This document shows positions 24,154 through 34,007 of a stretch of DNA of 53,207 nt, piece by piece. A model generated the notes under the pieces. The model saw only the letters and a program-made list of their open reading frames with translations. It ran no database searches and was not told the DNA's origin. Source of the stretch: Thermoproteota archaeon (lineage in GTDB: Archaea > Korarchaeota > Korarchaeia > Korarchaeales > Korarchaeaceae); contig JAOZGP010000036.1 of NCBI GenBank assembly GCA_027491735.1, positions 1 to 53,207 of the forward strand. Reading direction: 5' to 3'. Both the position numbers and the translations under genes were made by a program. Positions within the stretch are counted from its first letter, which is position 1, and the number at the start of each line of letters is the position of its first letter.

Positions 24154-24473
24154 GCGAGGACAGGGAACTTGCTAAGATTCAGGAAAGAATGCTAGCCGAG
24201 CTTCAGAGAAAGAAAGAAGCTGAGGAAGAAGCAGCTGCCTTAGAAAGGCAGCTTAATGCCATAGTCAAGCTAATCCTTTCATCGGAAGCCCTTCAGAGGT
24301 TGAAGAGAATAGAGTATGTAAGGCCCGAGCTTGCTAACAGAGTTAAGGTGCTGCTTTACCAGCTCTATGTGTCGGGAAAGCTGAGAAGAACTCTGTCAGA
24401 CGAGGAGTTTAAGAAGCTCCTCTCCAATCTAACCGAGAGCTCCCGTAGGGACTTCAACATAAGAGTGGTTTGA
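24150..24473 (+). CDS. PDCD5-like DNA-binding protein
   Basis: A 107-residue archaeal homologue of the PDCD5/TFAR19 family: a mostly helical, charged N-terminus (RMLAELQRKKEAEEEAAALERQ), then VKLILSSEALQRLKRIEYVRPELANRVKVLLYQLY, the family core. Archaeal members bind DNA, and some associate with chaperones or the ribosome; the role is not settled. The TTG start overlaps the eS19 stop, and eL39 follows 21 bases later. Confidence 0.92.
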   Translation: MSEDRELAKIQERMLAELQRKKEAEEEAAALERQLNAIVKLILSSEALQRLKRIEYVRPELANRVKVLLYQLYVSGKLRRTLSDEEFKKLLSNLTESSRRDFNIRVV

Positions 24474-24494
24474 TTCTGGAGGGAGGTGTTCACA

Positions 24495-24647
24495 ATGGCC
24501 AGGTATAGACCTCTTGCCAGCAAGCTGAGATATGCTCGAGCTATGAGGGAGAATCATAGAATACCTCTTTGGGTGTACCTAAGAACCAATCGTAAGGTTC
24601 GTTATAGGCCTCTCAGAAATTGGAGAAGATCCAGGCTTCAGTTGTGA
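24495..24647 (+). CDS. rpl39e: Ribosomal protein eL39
   Basis: A short, very basic 50-residue protein beginning MARYRPLASKLRYARAMREN and continuing with RIPLWVYLRTNRKVRYRPLR and NWRRSRLQL, matching the eL39 pattern (the K-P-L-A-K-K-L start, P-x-W-V, and the terminal W-R-R-S/T-K-L). It lines the peptide exit tunnel. ATG 24495 follows GGGAGGTG. It sits between PDCD5-like and eL31, the usual place. Confidence 0.95.
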   Translation: MARYRPLASKLRYARAMRENHRIPLWVYLRTNRKVRYRPLRNWRRSRLQL

Positions 24648-24659
24648 GGTGATGTTCAG

Positions 24660-24923
24660 ATGGAGAGGAAGTACACGCTTAACTTTGGTCAACTGGTCAG
24701 AAACCTATATCCACCCAAGAAGAGGGCTAAGGGCTATGTGAGGAGAATAGTGAAGTTTGTGGCGAGGCAACTCAAAGTAGACGAATCAAATGTGAAGATA
24801 CACCCTTCCCTTAACGAGCTCATATGGTCTCAGGGAGCGAATGGTATACCTCGCTCGATTTCCATACTGGTGGATTTCGATGAGGAGGAGAACGTTGCTG
24901 TGGTGAAGCCTCTACTTGAGTGA
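24660..24923 (+). CDS. rpl31e: Ribosomal protein eL31
   Basis: An 87-residue large-subunit protein near the tunnel exit. It starts with ERKYTLNFGQLVRNLYPPKKRAKGYVRRI and ends with IPRSISILVDFDEEENVAVV, both typical. It has a GAGGTGAT ribosome binding site 9 bases upstream. It is followed 20 bases later by aIF6. Confidence 0.96.
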   Translation: MERKYTLNFGQLVRNLYPPKKRAKGYVRRIVKFVARQLKVDESNVKIHPSLNELIWSQGANGIPRSISILVDFDEEENVAVVKPLLE

Positions 24924-24943
24924 AGGGAATTCGGTGTGTTTAA

Positions 24944-25606
24944 TTGCCGATAATAAGGACCTCCATAAAGAAGAGCCCGAATCTGGGGATATACCTCAAG
25001 CCGATCGGCAGATACTTGCTAGCACCTCCCACCATAAAAAGGTCTCTGGAAGAAGATCTCCACTCCACACTAGGTCTTGAGATATTCAAAGCTCAAGTGT
25101 ATGGAAGCGAGTTCTTGGGGGTCTTCTTAGCTGGGAACGACAATGCACTTCTGGTTCCGGGAATATCCAATATGAGAGAGGTATCCAAGCTGGAGGAAAT
25201 GAACCTGAGAATCGAAGTGTTGGACTCGAAGATAACTGCCTTGGGGAACGCGATATTGGCCAACGACTACGGGGCACTGGTACATCCCAAATTCACTGAT
25301 GAGGAGGTGGAGTTCATAAGGAAGGCCTTAGAGATACCAGTTGTCAGGGGAAAGATAGGAGGAATTCCGGTTGTGGGGTCTCTCTCGGTCGTGACGAACA
25401 GAGGCGGGCTTGTCTCACCTGCTGCCTCAGAGGAGGAGCTTCGCGGGATGAGAAAGCTCTTTGAGATAGACATCTACACGGGGACAGTGAACGACGGAAT
25501 CAAGTTCGTGAAGCTCGGACTTGTGGCCTGCGATCATGGCGTGGCGGTTGGCTCCCTGACAACTCCTCTCGAGCTCGATGTCATAATGGAAGCTTTTAAA
25601 GTCTAG
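24944..25606 (+). CDS. eif6: Translation initiation factor aIF6
   Basis: A 220-residue anti-association factor with five-fold pentein symmetry that keeps ribosomal subunits apart and aids large-subunit maturation. Repeated blocks include GNDNALLVPG, LGNAILANDYGALVHP, VVGSLSVVTNRGGLVSP and GLVACDHGVAVGSLTTP. The start is TTG. In many archaea an L20a/LX gene follows; here prefoldin alpha follows after only 35 bases, so LX is absent from this locus. Confidence 0.96.
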   Translation: MPIIRTSIKKSPNLGIYLKPIGRYLLAPPTIKRSLEEDLHSTLGLEIFKAQVYGSEFLGVFLAGNDNALLVPGISNMREVSKLEEMNLRIEVLDSKITALGNAILANDYGALVHPKFTDEEVEFIRKALEIPVVRGKIGGIPVVGSLSVVTNRGGLVSPAASEEELRGMRKLFEIDIYTGTVNDGIKFVKLGLVACDHGVAVGSLTTPLELDVIMEAFKV

Positions 25607-25641
25607 GAGGCCTTCTCCTCACAAGCAAGAAAGGTGATTTT

Positions 25642-26043
25642 ATGTCAAGTCAGCAGAACCTTGTGGCCTTAAGAAATACATACCAAGTCCTCCTGGAAGA
25701 AGTCAATAGGCTTACCTTGATCTATACAGACCTGAACAGGAGCATAGAGACCCTCGAAACTTTCAAGAAGCTTAAGGAGAGAGAAGGAACTACGCCCATC
25801 ATGGTTCCTGTGGGGAGCTTTCTCTCCATGATAATGAGTGGAATCAGAATGGACAAGGTCGCTGTCCAGGTGGGGGCTGGAATATACGTAGAGATGTCTC
25901 CTGAGGAAGCCCTTGAAGAACTGAAAAAAAGGCTTGAGGAGGTGAAGGATAACATCCTGAAGATGCAGGTGGAGCTTCGTCAGATAGAAGCTCAGCTGAT
26001 CTCAGCGGAGAGGGTCGGTGGTGCAAAGAAGGGCTCCTCTTAA
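25642..26043 (+). CDS. pfdA: Prefoldin subunit alpha
   Basis: A 133-residue coiled-coil chaperone subunit: two long helices (residues 5-45 and 92-125) flanking beta hairpins with PIMVPVGSFLSMIMSG and VAVQVGAGIYVEMSPEEAL. Alpha2beta4 prefoldin passes unfolded proteins to the thermosome. The beta subunit gene is at 38846. It is preceded by AAGGTGAT and overlaps the start of ftsY by 26 bases. Confidence 0.94.
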   Translation: MSSQQNLVALRNTYQVLLEEVNRLTLIYTDLNRSIETLETFKKLKEREGTTPIMVPVGSFLSMIMSGIRMDKVAVQVGAGIYVEMSPEEALEELKKRLEEVKDNILKMQVELRQIEAQLISAERVGGAKKGSS

Positions 26044-26923
26044 GCTCCTCCTCAAGAAGGTCGCTAGCAAGATAGGGGTGAAGGGCAGACTCTCTAGGTC
26101 GGATATAGAGGGCATATTTCTCGAGATAGAACTGGACCTTCTAGAAGGAGGTCTAGCTCTTGAGCTTGTGGACGACATAAAGAAACACATGATCTCCTAT
26201 CTGGTTGAGCGTGAATTCAGAGGGGATCCTGAAAGCTTCCTGAGGAATGAACTCAAGAACTTCCTTATTAAATCGATATCTGTCGGAGGACTAGATCTCA
26301 GGAAAATAATCGAAAGAGCTAAAGAGGAGAAAGAGATCTCCGTATTTCTTTTCTTCGGTTTTAACGGTGTCGGCAAATCCTTGAGTCTTGTCAAGACAGC
26401 TAAGGTCCTGATGGACCTCGGATACAAACCTCTGATAGCAGCAGCAGATACCTTCAGGTCGGCGGCGCTGGAACAGCTCGAAGGTTACGCTAAGGAGATC
26501 GCGGTCCCTCTGGTTAAGGGGGACAGAGGGGCTGATCCAGCGTCCGTCGTGTATAATGCCATATCCAAGGCGATATCCAAAGGTTTTGATGTGGTTTTAT
26601 CTGATACTGCCGGAAGAAGAGCCATGGACAGAAATTTAGCTGGGGAGCTCAGGAAAATAGCTAGGGTCTCAAATCCAGACCTCAAAGTTCTGGTTGTCGA
26701 TGGACTAGCTGGCTCAGACGTCATAAATCAGTGCAGGTCGTTCAACGAGATTGTTCCCGTGGATGCCCTCGTGGTGACGAAGGTGGACGCTGGCGGTTAC
26801 GTGGCTGCAGTTCAAGCGGTTTACTTCCTCAAAAAGCCGGTCCTCTTCCTCGGAGTAGGTACTTCTATAACGGATATAAAGCCCTTCTTCCCGGAAGAGG
26901 CAGTTAACTTTATTTTGGACTGA
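26018..26923 (+). CDS. ftsY: Signal recognition particle receptor FtsY
   Basis: An SRP-family GTPase of 301 residues with N and G domains and no acidic A domain. Motifs: GFNGVGKSLSLVKTA (G1), AADTFRSAALEQLEG, LSDTAGRRAMDRNL (G3), TKVDAGG (G4) and FLGVGTSITDIKPF. It docks SRP-bound ribosomes at the membrane. The GTG start lies inside the end of pfdA, as in many archaeal pfdA-ftsY pairs. Confidence 0.96.
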   Translation: MVQRRAPLKLLLKKVASKIGVKGRLSRSDIEGIFLEIELDLLEGGLALELVDDIKKHMISYLVEREFRGDPESFLRNELKNFLIKSISVGGLDLRKIIERAKEEKEISVFLFFGFNGVGKSLSLVKTAKVLMDLGYKPLIAAADTFRSAALEQLEGYAKEIAVPLVKGDRGADPASVVYNAISKAISKGFDVVLSDTAGRRAMDRNLAGELRKIARVSNPDLKVLVVDGLAGSDVINQCRSFNEIVPVDALVVTKVDAGGYVAAVQAVYFLKKPVLFLGVGTSITDIKPFFPEEAVNFILD

Positions 26924-26952
26924 AATTTAACCAGTTCTCTTGGTGATCTTTC

Positions 26953-27891
26953 GTGGGCCTCAGGGCGCTCAGGAGACTGAGGGGCCGCGATTATCTGACT
27001 CTGAAGGATGTGATGCCCGAAGAGTTCAGGGCCCTTGTGTTAAGGTCCTTGGACTACAAGAGGGGTTTAGTATCCGGCACTCCTCTTACCAGAAAATATG
27101 TAGCTGGGATCTTTGAGAAACCATCCACCAGGACCAGAGTCTCCTTTTCTGTAGCCGTCTCCTCGTTAGGAGGAACTTTCTTAAACCTTCCAAAGGAATC
27201 ACTCCAGATCTCTAGGGGAGAAACTCTGAAGGACACAGCTCTCGTGCTTAGCCGGTTTGTTGATGCCATAGCAGCGAGAGTCAAGAGTCACAATACCCTT
27301 ACGGAGTTGGCGAGCTGGGCTGACGTCCCGGTTATAAACCTACTCTCTGATAGATATCATCCTCTCCAAGCGTTAGCTGATGTGGTGACAATTGTGGAGA
27401 GCTTTGGAGGTAGAAAAGTTGATGTGGCATTCGTAGGAGACGGCTCAGCGAACACATGCGCTAGTTTGATGTTTGCATCGGTTCTTATGGGATATAACTT
27501 CAGAGTAGGAGCTCCTGAGAGCTACATGCCAAGAGAAGATGATCTTAAGTTCGCTAAGAGACTAGCTGAGCTTACTGGATCTGAGATAGACCTAACTGAG
27601 GATCCTAAGGAGGCAGTTAAGGATGTACATGTCATCTACACGGACACATGGTTCTCCATGGGCGTTTTAGATATAGATAAGAGAAAGGAAATCTTTCCAC
27701 CCTATCAGGTGAACTCTGAGCTTTTAAAAGCTGCATCTCCAGAGGCTATCGTCATGCACTGCCAGCCATGGTTTCTAGGCCAGGAAATAACTGAGGAGGT
27801 GGCCTATGGGCCCAGATCCAGGGCTTTTGATGAGGCTGAAAACAGGCTGCATACCTCAAAAGCGGTACTTGAGGCAATACTGGGAATTTAA
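26953..27891 (+). CDS. argF: Ornithine carbamoyltransferase-like protein
   Basis: A two-domain carbamoyltransferase of 312 residues. The carbamoyl-phosphate loop FEKPSTRTR (54-62) and HPLQALAD (136-143) are intact, as are the ornithine-side DTWFSMG (231-237) and ENRLHTSKAV. The catalytic HCLPAHRG loop reads HCQPWFLG (269-276): the Cys is kept, but Leu becomes Gln and the next positions differ. The substrate may therefore not be ornithine, although OTCase remains the best family call. No other arginine genes are nearby. The GTG start is 29 bases after ftsY. Confidence 0.82.
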   Translation: MGLRALRRLRGRDYLTLKDVMPEEFRALVLRSLDYKRGLVSGTPLTRKYVAGIFEKPSTRTRVSFSVAVSSLGGTFLNLPKESLQISRGETLKDTALVLSRFVDAIAARVKSHNTLTELASWADVPVINLLSDRYHPLQALADVVTIVESFGGRKVDVAFVGDGSANTCASLMFASVLMGYNFRVGAPESYMPREDDLKFAKRLAELTGSEIDLTEDPKEAVKDVHVIYTDTWFSMGVLDIDKRKEIFPPYQVNSELLKAASPEAIVMHCQPWFLGQEITEEVAYGPRSRAFDEAENRLHTSKAVLEAILGI

Positions 27892-27915
27892 AGGCTCACG
27901 ACCTTCCCACAAACG

Positions 27916-27925
27916 TTTATATATT
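27916..27925 (+). promoter_or_regulatory. TATA box of the rRNA operon
   Basis: TTTATATATT follows the end of the carbamoyltransferase gene. A start about 25 bases downstream (near 27950) would give a leader of about 205 bases before 16S. It is the only strong TATA element in the region. Confidence 0.65.
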
Positions 27926-27946
27926 GATGCCCGATAGTTATACCTT

Positions 27947-28027
27947 GCCGTGGTCACCGGCGCATCACCCTTGAAGTGAGGGTTGGTAATCCTGATCAAA
28001 ATGAGAGGGTGATGTTCCCACCACGGT
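27947..28027 (+). ncRNA. Structured 5' leader domain of the rRNA transcript
   Basis: Two nested perfect stems are visible: CCGTGGT (27948-27954) with ACCACGG (28020-28026), and CATCACCCT (27963-27971) with AGGGTGATG (28006-28014). They enclose a 34-base loop containing CCTGATC. It lies at the expected transcript start. It may be part of the pre-rRNA leader or a separate small RNA; C/D-like boxes are imperfect. Confidence 0.5.
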
Positions 28028-28052
28028 GACAGTCGTCCTCGTATTAGAATGT

Positions 28053-28097
28053 GAACATGAGGAAAACGCTCCGCCGAGGAGCGGACCCCTCATGTTC
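28053..28097 (+). ncRNA. Leader hairpin before the 16S processing stem
   Basis: GAACATGAGG (28053-28062) pairs perfectly with CCTCATGTTC (28088-28097), and inside it CGCTCC pairs with GGAGCG around GCCGA. This long hairpin directly precedes the 5' half of the 16S processing stem. Confidence 0.55.
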
Positions 28098-28099
28098 TA

Positions 28100-28131
28100 G
28101 AGAACCTAGGTACCCCCACGGTAAGGACAGC
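28100..28131 (+). other. 5' half of pre-16S bulge-helix-bulge processing stem
   Basis: GAGAACCTAGGTACCCCC, then ACGG, TAA and GGACAGC, pairs with 29685-29716. The two 3-base bulges (TAA here, AAA on the other strand) flank a perfect 4-bp helix ACGG/CCGT, the canonical archaeal splicing-endonuclease substrate for excising pre-16S rRNA. Confidence 0.88.
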
Positions 28132-28152
28132 GTAAGGCGGCCGTACTCTCAT

Positions 28153-29665
<1,513 letters not shown>

Positions 29666-29684
29666 AATTTAATTTTCATCAATT

Positions 29685-29716
29685 GCTGTCCCCGTAAAGG
29701 GGGTACCTAGGTTCTC
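29685..29716 (+). other. 3' half of pre-16S processing stem
   Basis: GCTGTCC, CCGT, AAA, GGGGGTACCTAGGTTCTC is complementary to 28100-28131 and completes the 3-4-3 bulge-helix-bulge. It lies 20 bases after the mature 16S end. Confidence 0.88.
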
Positions 29717-29809
29717 TCAGATCATGTACGTCCATGTCTTCTAAATGATCCTCCATAGAGGTTCTCTATGGGGGTGAGCGCTAGGGTCCCAAACAGGGAT
29801 CCTGATGAG

Positions 29810-29837
29810 CGCTTGATGACGGGCGCTAAAGGCCAGA
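29810..29837 (+). other. 5' half of pre-23S bulge-helix-bulge processing stem
   Basis: CGCTTGATGACGGG, CGCT, AAA, GGCCAGA pairs with 32897-32924. The central 4-bp helix CGCT/GGTG uses G-U pairs and is flanked by bulges AAA and ATT; the inner helix has one mismatch. The 16S-23S spacer (about 170 bases) contains no tRNA. Confidence 0.8.
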
Positions 29838-32800
29838 GTCCGGCCGTGGCTGCTACACCGCCTGGTGGATGGCTCGGCTCGGGCGCCGACGAAGGGGGTG
29901 GCAAGCTGCCATAAGCCTCGGGGAGCCGCACGCAGGCTTAGATCCGGGGATTCCCGAATGGGATCTCCTGCTGGGCACTTTTAGTTCCCAGCTCTCCCAA
30001 CAGGGAGAGGGAACCCCCCGAATTGAAGCATCTCAGTAGGGGGAGGAAGAGAAATCAAACGAGATGCCCTGAGTACCGGCGAGGGAAAGGGGCACAGTTC
30101 AAACTGAACCCTACCAGGCAACTGGTTAGGGGATGTGGTGTTTTGGGGTGGCCGCATCCCCCTTTCAGGGAAGCTGAAGTGGGCTGGAACGCCCCGCCAT
30201 AGAGGGTGAGAGCCCCGTAGGCGTAACCTGCAAGGGGGAAAGCCGCTTCCAGAGTACCGTGGGTTGGAATACCCGCGGGAAGTTGGGGGTCACCGACCTC
30301 CAAAACTAAACACGTCCCGAGACCGATAGCGAACTTAGTACCGTGAGGGAAAGCTGAAAAGTACCGTTGGCGCGGGGTGAAAAGAGCCTGAAACCAGGCG
30401 GTTATAGGAGTGGCGGCTCTTAAGGGATGATTCTTCCCTAAGGAAAGGGTGGTGACACCCAAGTACGAGGGAGGAGAACCGGAGTCGCCCCGTACGTCTT
30501 GAAACACGCGCCGGGGAGTTCACCAGCGTGGCGAGCTTAAGGGGTAATCCCTGCAGGCGTAGGGAAACCGAAGGCCTCGCAGCCAGCCTAAGGCTGGTGA
30601 GGGGGCTGCCTCTGAAAAGGGGGCTCTAGTCACGCTGGTGAGACCAGAAGCCGGGCGATCTACTCCTGGGCAGGGTGAAGCTGGGCCGCGAGCCCAGTGG
30701 AGGCCCGATAGAGATGGTGAGGTGCAAATCCCTCTCGTGACCTGGGAGTAGGGGCAAAAGACCAATCTAGCCCGGCAATAGCTGGTTCCCGCCGAAGCCT
30801 CCCGTAGGAGGACCCCCGTGGAGGGAGAGGGCGCGGTAGGGCAACGATTGGGTGGCAAGGGGGCTACGGTCCCCACCACCCTTTCGAACCCCGAATGCGC
30901 TCTCCTCGTAGAAGCGAGGAGCCGGGCGGCAGGGGGAAGCTCTGTCGCCGAGAGGGGAACAACCCAGACCGGGGTTAAGGCCCCCAAGTCCCGGTTAAGT
31001 GCCGAAATCAGAAGGGCGTCTCTCTCCTGAGACAGCGGGGAGGTAGGCTTAGAAGCAGCCATCCTTTAAAGAGTGCGTAACAGCTCACCCGCCGAGGAGG
31101 GAGGCCCTGAAAATATGTCGGGGCTGAAACCGGGCGCCGATACCCCGGTGGTGCGCCTGGATAGGCGCACTAGGTAGGCGGGCGCACACGCTGGGTAGAA
31201 GCCGGGGCGTGAGCTCTGGTGGACCGGCGTGTGTTGCGGATCCCGGCGGTAGTAGCAGCCAAGTGGGGTGAGAATCCCCATGGCCGAAAGCGCCAGGGTT
31301 CGCCGGCAATGCTTCGTCAGCCGGCGGTTAGCCGGTCCTAAGGCGGCGCGTAACTCGCTGCCGCCGAAAGGGAAGCCGGTTAATATTCCGGCGCCACCGG
31401 GGTAGGTGCGGCAACGCAAGCTCCACTCCTGACGCCTCGGGCTGGGCCGAGCAGGGGTGGACGTATGTCCACGACCTGTCCAAGCACTTAAAGCCGCGGA
31501 GTGCCGTAAAGGCGAGAAGCGGCTGAAGGTGTGATGGGGGGGTCCTTTAGGACCCTTCGGCTGATGCCTGGGGCCCATGAAAAGGGAGTGGAGAACGATC
31601 CTCGGTGACCGTACCGAGAACCGACACAGGTGCGCTGGCTGAGAAGGCCAAGGCCTGTCGGTCCTAACGCGGGAGAGGGAACTCGGCAAATTGGCCCCGT
31701 AACTTCGGGAGAAGGGGTGCCTGCGTTCCTGGGCTTAAGCCCGGGTCCGCAGGTCGCAGTGACAAAGGGTGCCCGACTGTTTAACAAAAACATAGTTCCC
31801 CGCAAGCCCGAAAGGGTGTGTACGGGGGATGAGGCCTGGCCAATGCCGGTACCTGAACCCCGGGTTCAACCGGGAGAAGGGCCGGTGAAAGCCGGGAGTA
31901 ACTCTGACTCTCTTAAGGTAGCCATATGCCTTGCCGAATAAAAATCGGCGTGCATGAATGGCTTAACGAGGTGCCCGCTGTCCCCTCCCGCGGGCCGGTG
32001 AACCCGCATCCCGGTGCACAGACCGGGACGCCCCAGTGGGGAGAGAAGACCCTGTGGAGCTTCACTGCAGCCTGGCCTTGGGATATACTCGTGGATGCAG
32101 AGCGTAGGCGGGAGCGATGTGGTAGCCCTCGAGGGGGCTACTGAAGCGTCAATGGAACACCGCCCTTCCGCGGGCGTATCCCTAACTGGGGGTTCCCAGG
32201 ACAGGGCTAGGTGGGCAGTTTGGCTGGGGTGGTACGCCCCTGCAAAGGTATCAGGGGCGCCCAAAGGCGGACTCAGGCGGGACGGAAACCCGCCGTAGAG
32301 GGCAAGGCCAAAAGTCCGCCTGACTGGATCCCTAAAAGCGTGGGATCCAGGGGTGAAAGCCGGGCCTAGCGAACACTCGCGCCCTCTCGGTGGGGGCCGG
32401 GTACGACAGAAAAGTTACCCCAGGGGTAACGGAGCCGTGGCGGGTGAGAGTCCCCATCGGCCCCGCCGCTTGCTTCCCCGACGTCGACACTGCCCATCCT
32501 GGGGGTGCAGCAGCCCCCAAGGGTAGGGATGCTCGCCCGTTAAAGGGGAACGTGAGTTGGGTTCAGAACGTCGCGAGCCAGTTCGGTTTCTACCTGCTGG
32601 GGCTGCGAGGCCGCCTGAGGGGAAGGGACCCTTAGTACGAAAGGAACGGGGTGCCGGGGCCTCTGGTGTACCGGTCGTCCGCAAGGGCGTCGCCGGGTAG
32701 CCACGCCCCAGGCCGATAAGGGCTGAAAGCATCTAAGCCCGAAGCGGCCCCCGAAAATAGGCGACCGTCTCCCTCTTAGGGGGTAAGGGCCCGGGTAGAA

Positions 32801-32895
32801 GACCCGGTTGATGGGGTGGGGGTGTAAGGCGGGAGGGGGTTTCCTCCGGACCGCCTCAGCCCACCACTCCCAATAGCCCGAACGTCGCGGTCGGA
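29838..32895 (+). rRNA. rrl: 23S ribosomal RNA
   Basis: It starts near GCCTGGTGGATGGCTCGGCTC, the usual archaeal 5' region. It contains conserved landmarks, including the GGCGCGTAACTCGC region (about 31347), CAGGGGTAACGGAGCC, CCATCGGCCCCGCCGCTTG in the peptidyl-transferase region, and the sarcin-ricin loop CTTAGTACGAAAGGAACGGG (about 32630-32650). It is about 3.05 kb, without an obvious intron or homing endonuclease. Ends are approximate and set by the flanking processing stems. No 5S gene follows. Confidence 0.96.
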
Positions 32896-32896
32896 T

Positions 32897-32924
32897 TCTG
32901 ACCGGTGATTCCCGTCATCAAGCG
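32897..32924 (+). other. 3' half of pre-23S processing stem
   Basis: TCTGACC, GGTG, ATT, CCCGTCATCAAGCG is complementary to 29810-29837 and closes the 23S precursor stem. Confidence 0.8.
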
Positions 32925-33002
32925 TCTGGATATAGCTCTCTCAGGATTCTCTTGATCTCAAACTCATGAGATCGTAATGTACTTTGTTCTTGGTCCCTTT
33001 CT

Positions 33003-33296
33003 CGAGAGGAGACCGGGTGGTTCGGCCTCTTGGGCTGAGGAAGGTCCGCCCACCTCCTCGGCAGGTCGTCTCCGTAAAGGGGATCTCCCGGAAGGGAGAC
33101 CTCTCCCAACAGAAACGACACGGCTGTGTGATTATGGCGATGATGCGCTCGAGCGTTGAGGACTCACATAGATCCGGTGAAACGGGGGAGAGGCGACTGG
33201 GTGCAAGCTCTCTCGCGATGGGAAGCCGGGGCGAGCGGGAGAGGGCGCGCAGTCAAATCTACCCTAGTACAGAAGGCGGACTATGGTCTCCTCTCG
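33003..33296 (+). ncRNA. rnpB: RNase P RNA
   Basis: The ends form a perfect 12-bp P1 stem, CGAGAGGAGACC (33003-33014) with GGTCTCCTCTCG (33285-33296). Conserved core elements occur in order: GAGGAAGGTCCGCC (CR-I), CAACAGAAACGAC (CR-II/III ACAGAAA), GGTGAAACGGGG, GGTGCAAGC, GGAAGCCGG and ACAGAAGGCGGACTATGG (CR-V). The length of 294 is typical for archaeal type A. It lies 79 bases after the 23S processing stem with no strong TATA box, so it may be co-transcribed with the rRNA operon. Confidence 0.93.
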
Positions 33297-33354
33297 TCCT
33301 TATGATAGGTCTTCATGACGTGAGGTCGGTAGAGTTAGAGTCGAGGACCATGAA

Positions 33355-33414
33355 GATCACCTAATCTCACAAGATCCACATCCAAGACCTCATGCGCGGG
33401 GTCGCTAGGTGATC
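33355..33414. repeat. Copy B of the two-copy intergenic motif, within a stem
   Basis: The 35-base core 33366-33400 matches 22282-22316 at 30 of 35 positions. Here it is enclosed by a perfect 9-bp stem, GATCACCTA (33355-33363) with TAGGTGATC (33406-33414). It lies between RNase P RNA and initiator tRNA-Met. It may be a small structured RNA or a protein-binding site. Confidence 0.55.
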
Positions 33415-33453
33415 GTATGGCGTGAATCGATCTCCGATCTCCTCACGAGCAAC

Positions 33454-33463
33454 CTTTAAATAC
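33454..33463 (+). promoter_or_regulatory. TATA box for initiator tRNA-Met
   Basis: CTTTAAATAC is 23-32 bases before the tRNA start, the expected distance. The same sequence precedes the tRNA-His leader. Confidence 0.6.
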
Positions 33464-33485
33464 ATAAACCTCAAGTATTCTTCTC

Positions 33486-33560
33486 AGCGGGGTGGGGCAG
33501 CCTGGTCAGCCCGCCGGGCTCATAACCCGGAGGTCGGTGGTTCAAATCCACCCCCCGCTA
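33486..33560 (+). tRNA. Initiator tRNA-Met(CAU)
   Basis: Acceptor AGCGGGG/CCCCGCT with an A1-U72 pair and an anticodon stem CCGGG/CCCGG containing the three G-C pairs that mark initiator tRNA; loop CTCATAA (anticodon CAU); T-arm GGTGG-TTCAAAT-CCACC; discriminator A. No intron. Confidence 0.95.
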
Positions 33561-34007
33561 TTTCTCCAAATTTTTAACGGATTTCTCATTTTTGTTCAAT
33601 ATTGTACTGAACTGAAAGATGAGATCCTCCGGGAACCCCGGGCGGCGTATCCCTATTCTCCAGAGACGAGCCGCTCAAGAGAACCAACGACCGTATGGCG
33701 AGTTCAGCAACGTGCTGAAGAACATCTGGTGAATTCGCAGTCAGCTCCCCTCCGCAGAATGGAGCTTACGGTTGACTCCGCTGAAATCAGTGCTAGCAGC
33801 CGTGCCTCTCTAAGTAGTCGTGCAGAGCCATCCCGATAGCTCCGAGAAGCTCCCCAGGCAATAGCGTAGTGCTGTCTTGGCAAGCTCTGAGAAACCTCTG
33901 AACTCCTCCTCTCTAACTCACGGAGATACCTGAAACCAGTTCCAAACCAGTTCTACATACAAGGATTTTGTGGTGTTTCACACCGGACTGGATCAGGTGA
34001 GCTAAAA
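33561..34007. other. Intergenic region with fragmentary frames
   Basis: About 450 bases between tRNA-Met and a secreted-protein gene. A minus-strand frame of about 60 codons ends just beside the tRNA but has no recognisable motif. It may be decayed sequence next to a tRNA, a common insertion target; nothing firmer can be said. Confidence 0.4.
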
